Assembly (NCBI GenBank): GCA_011365055.1 | Contig: RDOG01000006.1 | Location: forward strand, 171,415 to 235,414 | Reading direction: 5' to 3' | DNA: 64,000 nt | Origin: Promethearchaeota archaeon | GTDB taxonomy: Archaea > Asgardarchaeota > Lokiarchaeia > Helarchaeales > RDOG01 | Shown here: piece after piece, positions 1-7,589 of the stretch | Numbering within the stretch: position 1 is the stretch's first letter | Layout of the letters: every line of letters starts with the position of its first letter | Notes under the pieces: model-generated | Databases searched by the model: none | Seen by the model: the letters and a program-made list of their open reading frames with translations, nothing else | Told to the model about the DNA's origin: nothing | Program-made: the position numbers and the translations under genes

Positions 1-13
1 TACCTTAATAGAA

Positions 14-955
14 GTGAAATATTTGTCATGTTCAAGTTGTAAAAAAAGAGATCATGTCTATTATAGAAAATATTCTGGCGAAAAATTTTGTAAAAAATGT
101 TTTTGCACATCAATCGAAAAAAAAGTGGCTCGAACCATTTCTAAATTTAAGATGTTCACACCAACAGATCGCGTTGTTGTCGGATTATCTGGAGGCAAAG
201 ATAGCATTGTATTGACCTATTTATTAAACGAAATTGAAAAGCGATTTCCTAATTCCGAATTGATTACATTAACGATTGATGAAGGAATAACTAATTATCG
301 AGAAGAAAGTATTGAAATTGCTACTAAAATTACTGAAAAATGGGGTTTAACGCATAAAATATACAAATTTAAAGATACTTTTGGACATACTATTGATGAA
401 ATAGGGAAAATTATAAAGAATAAAGAATTAGATCTACTACCTTGTTCATTTTGCGGAGTTTTTAGAAGAAAATTATTAAATATAGCAGCCAGAGAACTTA
501 ATGCAGATAAACTAGCAGTGGGGTTTAACTTGGATGATGAAGCACAAACAATTTTAATGAATCTTATTAGAGGAGATATAGGGAGATTAAAGAGAGTTTC
601 GGGAGAGACCAAAAAAATACATGCAAAATTTATTCCACGGGTTAGACCTTTAAGAGAAATTCATGAAAAGGAAGTTATGTTATATGCGTATTATAAAAAT
701 TTGCCAATACAATCAAAAGAATGTCCATATGCTTTCACATCACTTAGATATAATGTTCGATCTGCAATAAATTTACTTGAACAAAAAACACCAAACGTCA
801 AATATAATTTAGTTAAGGATATGAACATTATCTCCGACCTATTACAAGAGTCAGATTCACTACAAAAAAAAAGAGTTTACGAATGTATGAGCTGTGGAGA
901 ACCCGCATCCACTACTACTTGTAAAGCTTGTGAAATAAAGAAATTATTAGATTAA
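14..955 (+). CDS. ttuA: tRNA 2-thiolation protein, TtuA/Ncs6 family
   Basis: Adenylates and thiolates a uridine in tRNA, using a ubiquitin-like or persulfide sulfur donor (family knowledge). What I see: an N-terminal zinc site (Cys 6, 9, 26, 29), a PP-loop ATP pyrophosphatase motif SGGKDS at residues 59-64, a central PCSFCG plus a later KECPY that supply the three Cys for an Fe-S cluster in TtuA-type enzymes, and a C-terminal CMSCG...CKAC zinc site. The GTG at 14 fits the family N-terminus, but the frame stays open to the window edge, so a start slightly upstream cannot be excluded. Whether the target is U54 (TtuA) or U34 (Ncs6) is not decided by sequence alone. Confidence 0.9.
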   Translation: MKYLSCSSCKKRDHVYYRKYSGEKFCKKCFCTSIEKKVARTISKFKMFTPTDRVVVGLSGGKDSIVLTYLLNEIEKRFPNSELITLTIDEGITNYREESIEIATKITEKWGLTHKIYKFKDTFGHTIDEIGKIIKNKELDLLPCSFCGVFRRKLLNIAARELNADKLAVGFNLDDEAQTILMNLIRGDIGRLKRVSGETKKIHAKFIPRVRPLREIHEKEVMLYAYYKNLPIQSKECPYAFTSLRYNVRSAINLLEQKTPNVKYNLVKDMNIISDLLQESDSLQKKRVYECMSCGEPASTTTCKACEIKKLLD

Positions 956-959
956 TTAA

Positions 960-1043
960 TGGCGCGAAGGGCGGGATTTGAACCCGCGAGCCCATGGGGC
1001 ACAGGATTAGCAGTCCTGCGTCTTACCGCTTGACTACCTCCGC
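960..1043 (-). tRNA. tRNA-Ser(GCU)
   Basis: The reverse complement folds as a type II tRNA. The acceptor stem is GCGGAGG with CCTTCGC, the anticodon stem-loop is CAGGA-CTGCTAA-TCCTG (anticodon GCT), the long variable arm is GCCC-CAT-GGGC, the T arm is GCGGG-TTCAAAT-CCCGC, and the discriminator is G as expected for Ser. The 3' CCA is encoded at 962-960, unlike the other two tRNAs in the window. No intron is seen. It lies 6-10 nt downstream of the probable SRP RNA on the same strand. Confidence 0.93.
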
Positions 1044-1049
1044 ATCAAA

Positions 1050-1367
1050 AATAGCGATCACCCAAAATTCGATAATCGCTCTAAATAGCGTTTCTTTTAT
1101 CCGTCCTATTACCCGTATCTTCCGAACACTCATCCTAGGTCCTTACGCTGCTCACGCCAGTGCCTCGCTGGGTTCGAACCTCAAAGATGATATCAATCTT
1201 TTCTACAAAAGACGACTCATCACGGCGAGTCCCGGAAGGCGAGCAGTCATTGGATTAATGATAAAAGGCGTCTATAAAGTGCCATTACCTCCAATTGGTC
1301 TTTAGCCCGCCATTTAGACTTGCAATTATAGATAACCGCCTAATGTTATCCGCCTAGTGATCGCTAA
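1050..1367 (-). ncRNA. Probable SRP (7S) RNA
   Basis: This is a roughly 316-nt unit closed by a perfect 9-bp terminal helix (1053-1061 with 1357-1365), as in archaeal SRP RNA helix 1. On the minus strand the 5' domain has two small hairpins (1331-1336 with 1345-1350, then one near 1290-1320), each with a GGCG-type loop, as in the Alu domain. A long imperfect stem (helix 5) follows. Near 1146-1185 lies GAACC...GAGG-CAC-UGGC-GUG-AGCA, resembling SRP helix 8 (GAACC...CAGG-UCC-GGAA-GGA-AGCA). Size, the position of helix 8 near nt 200, and the tRNA-Ser right after it (a linkage known for methanogen 7S genes) support the call. The tetraloop differs from the usual GNRA, so certainty is moderate. Confidence 0.75.
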
Positions 1368-1387
1368 AAATAAAGGTTGTTATCATG

Positions 1388-1402
1388 ATTAAAAATTTTC
1401 CG
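1388..1402 (-). promoter_or_regulatory. Possible TATA element of the SRP RNA gene
   Basis: On the minus strand a T/A-rich box (AAAATTTTTAATC) ends about 21-22 nt before the predicted 5' end of the 7S RNA, close to the usual archaeal TATA spacing. Inferred from position only. Confidence 0.35.
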
Positions 1403-1458
1403 TAAAAAACAATAATTTTAATTTATAAAATGAATTATTGAAATAGAGGTTATAGTTC

Positions 1459-2430
1459 ATGACATTTAAAGCAATAGATCTATTTTGTGGTTGTGGTGGA
1501 TTTTCTCTAGGTTTTTTACAAGCAGGATATGAAATCATTCTAGCTATAGATATAGATCCAGTTGTACTCAAGACTTATGAATTAAATAATTATGGTATAC
1601 CAATTTTAAATTATGATATAAGATACCTTCGAGCTGAAAAAATATTGGAAATTACTGGATGTACACCTGATGTTATCATTGCAAGTCCTCCATGTGAACA
1701 ATTTAGTGTAGCAAATAGATTTAGAAAAAAGGATCCTTTCATGCGATTATACGATGATAACACGGGACAGCTAGTTTTACATGCAATTAGAATAATTGGG
1801 GACTTACAACCTAAGGTTTTTGTTATGGAAAATGTTATTCAATTAATCGATGGGGAGTTAAAGGACGCATTATGTAATGAATTTGATAGAGTTGGCTTTT
1901 CTAAAATTTTTTTTAATGTTTTTCATGCTGAAGATTATGGTACTCCATCAAAAAGAACCAGATTATTTATATCTAATGCTAAACTCCGATTAAAAAAAAC
2001 AAATTCATCTCAAAACCTAAAATTAAGCAAGATTTTGGAGGATTTACCTGATCCAGATTTCATTCAAGAAATTCCTAACCATGAATTAACCCCATTGACA
2101 ACGAGAAGAGACAAAAAAATTCAACAATTACGCCGAGGAAGTTCGCTTGTATATTATCGGTCCGCAAAAGAAAGCATGAATACGAATTGGAAAAAAATTC
2201 AAGGAAATTCAATTTGTCCCACGATCATTGGGCATAGTCGGTATGTACATCCAATAAAAAAACGTTTATTAACAGTTAGAGAACATGCAAGACTCATGGG
2301 ATTTCCTGATAATTTTGTCTTTTATGGAGGAATATCAAGCCAATATAATCAAATTGGAGAAGCGGTTCCGGTTCCCTTATCTAATGTAATTGCAAATTAT
2401 TTGCTTGAAAAACAGTTACAAGTTTTTTAA
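1459..2430 (+). CDS. DNA (cytosine-5-)-methyltransferase
   Basis: Transfers a methyl group from S-adenosylmethionine to cytosine C5 in DNA. The canonical motifs appear in order: I (DLFCGCGGFSLGFLQAG, residues 7-23), IV with the catalytic Cys (SPPCEQFS, about 75-82), VI (ENV, about 122), VIII (KRTRLF, about 172) and X (IGEAVPVPLSN near the C-terminus). At 323 aa it is a typical single-domain modification enzyme. The ATG at 1459 has AGAGGT nine bases upstream. No restriction endonuclease or specificity gene lies beside it, so it looks like an orphan methylase. The target sequence cannot be read from the protein. Confidence 0.92.
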   Translation: MTFKAIDLFCGCGGFSLGFLQAGYEIILAIDIDPVVLKTYELNNYGIPILNYDIRYLRAEKILEITGCTPDVIIASPPCEQFSVANRFRKKDPFMRLYDDNTGQLVLHAIRIIGDLQPKVFVMENVIQLIDGELKDALCNEFDRVGFSKIFFNVFHAEDYGTPSKRTRLFISNAKLRLKKTNSSQNLKLSKILEDLPDPDFIQEIPNHELTPLTTRRDKKIQQLRRGSSLVYYRSAKESMNTNWKKIQGNSICPTIIGHSRYVHPIKKRLLTVREHARLMGFPDNFVFYGGISSQYNQIGEAVPVPLSNVIANYLLEKQLQVF

Positions 2431-2492
2431 ATTGAATTTAAATACCAATATTATCAATATAATATTAATTATGGTATTGATCTTAGGTTATG

Positions 2493-2613
2493 AAATCGCT
2501 TTTTAGAGAAACCCAACGAGTTTAATGTAATTATTATCCAAATTTATATTGGGGTATATTTGTACATGATACAAACTTGTATTAAACGCGTTGAGTACAG
2601 CTAAAAGCGACTA
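2493..2613. ncRNA. Candidate structured RNA or 5' leader
   Basis: The gap between the methylase and the next gene contains nested complementary blocks. 2496-2506 pairs with 2601-2610, and 2514-2526 pairs with 2581-2593 with one mismatch. Inside these lie two hairpins, 2538-2541/2549-2552 and 2559-2564/2570-2575. Together they form a closed, branched fold of about 120 nt that ends about 40 nt before the next start codon. I do not recognise the family. It could be an independent RNA on either strand or a cis-acting leader. Confidence 0.45.
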
Positions 2614-2650
2614 AATTATCGCTATTTAAATCCCTTAAGAGGCGCCTTGA

Positions 2651-3628
2651 ATGTTTAAGAAGTATTCTAAACAACTTAGTGGTTATTTTGAAAAGAATAA
2701 AGATTCAAACAGTATGGACTACATCGCAAAAGAATTTTTGAATCTTATGAAACAAAAATGCGAAAAATGTCTTCGTTATAGAACAGAATGTGCATTAAAT
2801 CCTCATTGCAAGGACAGGAGATACGTTAATATTTTAATTGACATGGAAGTGAAACCAGATGATTTGCCTAGTTTTTGTTATTTACAACATAAAAGGAGCA
2901 TCGAGAATATTTTAAAAGGAAAACCTAATTTATTTGATCCAATTGATGCAAAATTATATTTAATTGATTTTTTACAAATCGTGGGAGTAAAAAAGACGCT
3001 TTCTGGGAATATGAATAGAATTTGTAGTAATTTGGATCAATTATTGCCTAAACTTGCTCCAAATTTTGATTCAAAATTGCTTGAAGACAAAAAATTGTTT
3101 ATTTTTACTTTAAATGATAGTTTGAATTTAGTGGATTTTAATTCCGAAATCGTGACAATAAATCTAAAGTTTGAATATCCAAAATCAGAAGAAGAATTGA
3201 AAGCATTTATTCTCTTATATCAAAAAATGTATCATTTAGACATTGAAATTATCGAAGAAATGTGGGGTTGGTGGTATTTAAAAGTAATTTTTCCTGACTT
3301 AAATGAGTTAAAAGAGAGAATAGAGAATTTTGAGCAAAAAATTGGTTTTGATAGTACATATGATTTTCCGGATTTAAAATCTTTAAAAGAAAAATTTTTA
3401 AAAATAAAATCATTAAAAGAAAAAATTAAAATATCTGAATTGATAGGAACCGAAATCAGTAAAAAATTAGAAAATTTGTGTGATCATGTTCAATATTATG
3501 AAGAAGATAATAAATTTGTATACTTTATTGATGTAAAAACCCCTAAAAGTCAAAATTGGTATAATTCCAAGTTTAGTGTTAATAAATTAAAGAAGATATT
3601 TGAGATTTTAGCTCAACTTAATATTTAA
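2651..3628 (+). CDS. Uncharacterised protein with N-terminal Cys cluster
   Basis: Not recognised. The 325-residue protein has a short Cys cluster at about residues 37-55 (CEKCLRYRTEC...C), with a further Cys near 77, which could bind a metal. A mixed alpha/beta body follows, with a charged helical stretch at about 215-265 rich in LKE/LKS. No signal peptide or membrane segment is seen. It ends 19 nt before the start of the 1313-residue coiled-coil gene on the same strand, so the two are probably co-transcribed and may work together. The ATG at 2651 follows an AGAGGCG-type ribosome-binding site. Confidence 0.8.
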   Translation: MFKKYSKQLSGYFEKNKDSNSMDYIAKEFLNLMKQKCEKCLRYRTECALNPHCKDRRYVNILIDMEVKPDDLPSFCYLQHKRSIENILKGKPNLFDPIDAKLYLIDFLQIVGVKKTLSGNMNRICSNLDQLLPKLAPNFDSKLLEDKKLFIFTLNDSLNLVDFNSEIVTINLKFEYPKSEEELKAFILLYQKMYHLDIEIIEEMWGWWYLKVIFPDLNELKERIENFEQKIGFDSTYDFPDLKSLKEKFLKIKSLKEKIKISELIGTEISKKLENLCDHVQYYEEDNKFVYFIDVKTPKSQNWYNSKFSVNKLKKIFEILAQLNI

Positions 3629-3647
3629 AAAAAGGAATGTGAATTAA

Positions 3648-6600
3648 TTGGAAGAGGATATTTTAGATCAATTATTCTCGGATATGTTTGAATTAGAAAC
3701 AAATGAATTAATGGTATATAAAAATATAATTTTAAGAGGCAAAAGTTCATCAGGTCAATTAGCTAGTATTACAAACCTCAAATTAGATAATATTAATTCA
3801 ATATTAGAAAGATTAGAAGAAAAAAAATTAATTAAATCAGAACTTGGAAAAATAAAAACTTATAGAGCATTTGCCCCGTATAAAGGATTTCTAAAGCATA
3901 TTAAAAAAATTGGAGAAAATTTTGAGAAGTTAGATGAAGATATTAAAAAAATTTCTCAAAAATTTTCTGATAAGCTTGAAAAAGACATTAAAAAGAATAA
4001 AGAAATGGTTGAAAACTTATTCAAAGAACAATCGGAAAGTATTTCCAAGTTAGAAGAATCTTCAGTAAAATTTAAAGAAGAAATTAATCCACAATTTTCT
4101 AAAGTAAAGTCAGAATCGGATGAACTAAATAACAGAATGGAATCAATATTCACGGAGTATTTAATAAATTTTGAGGACAAAACTACTGATATTAAAAAAT
4201 TAATTACAAAAATAATTTCTGATTTTTATGATAATTTTAGAATTTTAAAACGTGCAAAAAAAGATTTTCTAGATAAAAATATTGAGAAAACTTTGAAACC
4301 TCAAAAGGATTTAATCAATAAATTCATGTCAAAATTCTCTTTAATTGCAGAAGAGACACATTTAATTTTCACAGAAGATTGTAACGATTTAAAGAAGCAG
4401 ATTACAATTATATTAGATACTTTTGAAGAGTCCTTTCAGAATCTTACGGGTCAAAACAAAGAAATTGTTATTAAAAAGCTTAATACTCACATTCTTGAGT
4501 TAGAAGAAGTAATTAATGAGATTTTTGATGGAATTTCATCATATATTCCTAATAGTATGAACGTTTTGAATGAAAATTTAGATAAAATTGATTCTGATTT
4601 CGCTAAAAATAGCGAAATGTTACAAGAAAATTCAATAAAATTACTTAATAAATTCAAAGATAACGAATTCAAATGGATAAAATCTTTATCAAAAAATTTA
4701 ACTTTACAAGTCAATCAAAGGATGGATGATGCAATTAGAACATTTAAAGAAGGGCAAGATAATCTAATTTCTCACTCAGATAATTTCACTTCAAAATTTA
4801 ATGACTTGATCAATAAATTTGAAAATATTCATTCTGATATGATTCATGGATTCAAGGGAAAATTTAATGAGAGAATGGAGAATTATTCAACCATTTTAAG
4901 TGAGATAATTAATAATCTTAATGTTAAATTATCAGAAAATATTTTCAGTAATAACGAGTTGGATGAAAAAATTTTCACTGATCTAGAATCTGAAATAATA
5001 GAAACTATGAAAATGAGATTTGAAACCTTTTATCAAGATGTTTCTAATTTTACTAGCAACATTTCAACTCATTTTCAAGAGAGAACCGAAGTCTTCTCCA
5101 ATAATATTGCATCACTCAAAGAATTAATATTCCAAAAAATAAATCAAACATCTACAAATATCGAAAAGGACACGCTTAATTTAAAGACAGAACTTATAAC
5201 AAAGATTAATAATCAAATTGATATTATTCAAAAAGAAGGAACTTTACTTGAAACACAAATTAAGGAAAGAATCATAAAAGAACTGGAAAAAACGAATATT
5301 GATATCAACTTAATTAGAAATGATACAGCTAATTATTTTAATGAGAGTATTAATTTAATTGAAACGGAATCATTGGCATTTAAGGACGAAATAAATAATT
5401 TTGTGGCTACTAGAATTCCCGTATTAGAGAAAAATGTTTTAAATTTCAATAATCTGATAAAAAATTCTATTGCAGATTTCCTAAAAAACGTTCAAGAATT
5501 AATGATGAAAATTGAAAAGAGTTTTGTTGAAAATTCTAATAAACAATTTCTTGTTATAAAAGAAAATATGCAATCCTTAGAGAAGAAATTTGGAAATAAA
5601 ATAAGTTCCAGAATGACGGAATCCAAAGAAAAAATAAATCTATTAAAAGAAAACTTTTTAAGTTCTATGGATAAAAAATTAAGAAAAGTAGAGGAATTAA
5701 CTAAATTTGAATCAAAAATAACAGAGGATTTAGCTAGACACGTAGATTTAGTAAAAAAAATTGCCAATCAGATAACAGAAAATGTAACTACTATTTTAGA
5801 AAAACATACTACAGACTTTGGTTTACTAACTGAATCAATTAAAAGCTCATATTCTGATTTAACCACGAAGGAAATTTCAAATTCAGAACAATTATTTTCA
5901 AACATTTCAAATAGTCTAAGTTCTATATTAGGAGAAAATTCTACAATATTAAGGGCTAAAACCGATGAAATTAATTCTAATATGTCAAAATTAATAAAAA
6001 GTAACTTAAATATGAGAAAGAGAAAAGATAAAAAAACTCAAAGAGAAATCTCTGACATAATCCAAGTTTTTACGAATAATTGGAATAAAAATATTGAAGA
6101 AATTAAAAAATATTCGGAAAATTTAAAAGAAAATGTAGAGGAATATCATAGAAATGCAAATAAATTTCAATTTTCACTTTCTGAAGAATTAGCTGCAATA
6201 ATTGAACCATTTAAAAGTAACATTACTAAAATTGAAACAGATATTAATACGTTAAAAACCCAGCTAGAAAATACATATGATCAAAACCTTGATGATTTGG
6301 ATAAAGGAAAAAAGGAATCCATCAAGAAATTTTCGGATGAATTAAAAGTTCTTTCTGATGAAAATCAAGAATCAATTAATACCATATTAACTACTAAGGT
6401 TGAATCAACCAATAAAAAATTACAAGATATGGGTGATAATATTCGTGGAACTCTATCAAAATTTTCTAATGATTTAAAATCTTCCAAAGATGAAATTAAT
6501 GAAAAATTCAGCCATTCTATCACTGATATGGGAACAAAAATCCTTCCAGAATCAATAAATAAAATTAAAATTCGTATCGAGGATTTTGTAGAAAAAGATA

Positions 6601-7589
6601 ATTTAGAAATACAACAAAAACTTGATGAACTAGAAGAAAATATTAATGAAAATAATCAATTATATGCTGAAGATTATAGTTCTTTTTCCATAAACTTGAA
6701 AAAAAGTGTTGATAGCTTACAAGATGAGGTTTTAGATGATTATGAGAGCAAAATAAACATGATTCAAGATAATATTGTTCGATATTTAGATTCTAATCTA
6801 AATGATCATAAAATGGACATCATAGAAGTTAAAAATGAAATTATTATCAATTCTAATTCTAATATTAAGAAATTAAAAGAGAATATAGATGAAATTACAA
6901 AAAATTTATCAAATAAATTAATTGAAAATAAGGAAGAATATTCTTCACTTTTACTAAATTTAAAAAATAAAATAGATGTTTTACTTACTGAAATTAAAAA
7001 TGACAATGAATCGACTTTTTCAAAAATAGCACAAGATGGTATGAAAAATATCGAAAATTATAGCCAAGAATCAAATAAAATTGAAAATTTATTGGACTCG
7101 ATTTGGAATCAATTAGAGAAATTAGAATTTGTCGAAACTGATAAAACATGGAAGATAGTTACTGTGGATTCCATATTATCTTATTTAAATGATATGATAG
7201 AAAGAACACGTTCTTCTTTGACAATTATTATCCCCGAATTAAATCAGATTCAATTGGAAAAGATAATTCAATTAAAATCAAGTGTGAGAGTTCATATTTT
7301 TACAGATATTGATCTTAACTTGGAAAATGAATTATTCAATGAAATTCTTCAAAAAAATAATATAAGAATCTGGCAATTAGAAGAAATTTCTCCTTATTAT
7401 GGATTTTTAAGAGATTCTGAGGAAGTTCTTTTAGCACCTGATTCTGAAAAGAGAAAAAACGTTGTTGGATTTGTATCAGAACAACGAGAAAACATAGAAT
7501 TATTTAAAAATGTGATTGGACCTAAATCCTACTCGGTTTCAACTGAAATAAAAAAAGGGAAAAATATAGAAGAGGGGTCTACAGCTTAA
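3648..7589 (+). CDS. Giant wHTH / coiled-coil / TrmB-like C-terminal protein
   Basis: A 1313-residue protein in three parts. Residues 1-90 form a winged helix of TrmB type (helices around ETNELMVYKNIIL and NINSILERLEEKKLIK, then a wing). Residues about 90-1160 are almost pure low-complexity coiled coil, rich in K, E, N, I, S, with no P-loop. The last 150 residues are globular (IERTRSSLTIIIPELN, EEVLLAP, NVIGP) and resemble the PLD-like C-terminal domain of TrmB regulators. The same plan and the same EEVLLAP and IIGP/VIGP signatures recur in the gene at 40178-43432. The start is the TTG at 3648. The stop overlaps the convergent ATPase stop by 4 nt. The function is unknown: a DNA-tethered scaffold is possible, and it is not SMC, since no ATPase is present. 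Confidence 0.85.
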   Translation: MEEDILDQLFSDMFELETNELMVYKNIILRGKSSSGQLASITNLKLDNINSILERLEEKKLIKSELGKIKTYRAFAPYKGFLKHIKKIGENFEKLDEDIKKISQKFSDKLEKDIKKNKEMVENLFKEQSESISKLEESSVKFKEEINPQFSKVKSESDELNNRMESIFTEYLINFEDKTTDIKKLITKIISDFYDNFRILKRAKKDFLDKNIEKTLKPQKDLINKFMSKFSLIAEETHLIFTEDCNDLKKQITIILDTFEESFQNLTGQNKEIVIKKLNTHILELEEVINEIFDGISSYIPNSMNVLNENLDKIDSDFAKNSEMLQENSIKLLNKFKDNEFKWIKSLSKNLTLQVNQRMDDAIRTFKEGQDNLISHSDNFTSKFNDLINKFENIHSDMIHGFKGKFNERMENYSTILSEIINNLNVKLSENIFSNNELDEKIFTDLESEIIETMKMRFETFYQDVSNFTSNISTHFQERTEVFSNNIASLKELIFQKINQTSTNIEKDTLNLKTELITKINNQIDIIQKEGTLLETQIKERIIKELEKTNIDINLIRNDTANYFNESINLIETESLAFKDEINNFVATRIPVLEKNVLNFNNLIKNSIADFLKNVQELMMKIEKSFVENSNKQFLVIKENMQSLEKKFGNKISSRMTESKEKINLLKENFLSSMDKKLRKVEELTKFESKITEDLARHVDLVKKIANQITENVTTILEKHTTDFGLLTESIKSSYSDLTTKEISNSEQLFSNISNSLSSILGENSTILRAKTDEINSNMSKLIKSNLNMRKRKDKKTQREISDIIQVFTNNWNKNIEEIKKYSENLKENVEEYHRNANKFQFSLSEELAAIIEPFKSNITKIETDINTLKTQLENTYDQNLDDLDKGKKESIKKFSDELKVLSDENQESINTILTTKVESTNKKLQDMGDNIRGTLSKFSNDLKSSKDEINEKFSHSITDMGTKILPESINKIKIRIEDFVEKDNLEIQQKLDELEENINENNQLYAEDYSSFSINLKKSVDSLQDEVLDDYESKINMIQDNIVRYLDSNLNDHKMDIIEVKNEIIINSNSNIKKLKENIDEITKNLSNKLIENKEEYSSLLLNLKNKIDVLLTEIKNDNESTFSKIAQDGMKNIENYSQESNKIENLLDSIWNQLEKLEFVETDKTWKIVTVDSILSYLNDMIERTRSSLTIIIPELNQIQLEKIIQLKSSVRVHIFTDIDLNLENELFNEILQKNNIRIWQLEEISPYYGFLRDSEEVLLAPDSEKRKNVVGFVSEQRENIELFKNVIGPKSYSVSTEIKKGKNIEEGSTA

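Noticed and set aside
1223..1247. Plus-strand GGCGAGTCCCGGAAGG...GAGCAG as an SRP helix 8
   Set aside because: The bases before and after GGAA do not pair as in helix 8, and the Alu-type hairpins would then lie at the wrong end. The minus-strand reading fits better.
994..1305. 103-residue plus-strand open frame across the tRNA-Ser and 7S region
   Set aside because: It reads through antisense RNA structure, has no family likeness, and starts inside the tRNA.
3648..7589. SMC or Rad50-like ATPase
   Set aside because: No Walker A, Walker B or hinge domain is present in the 1313 residues.
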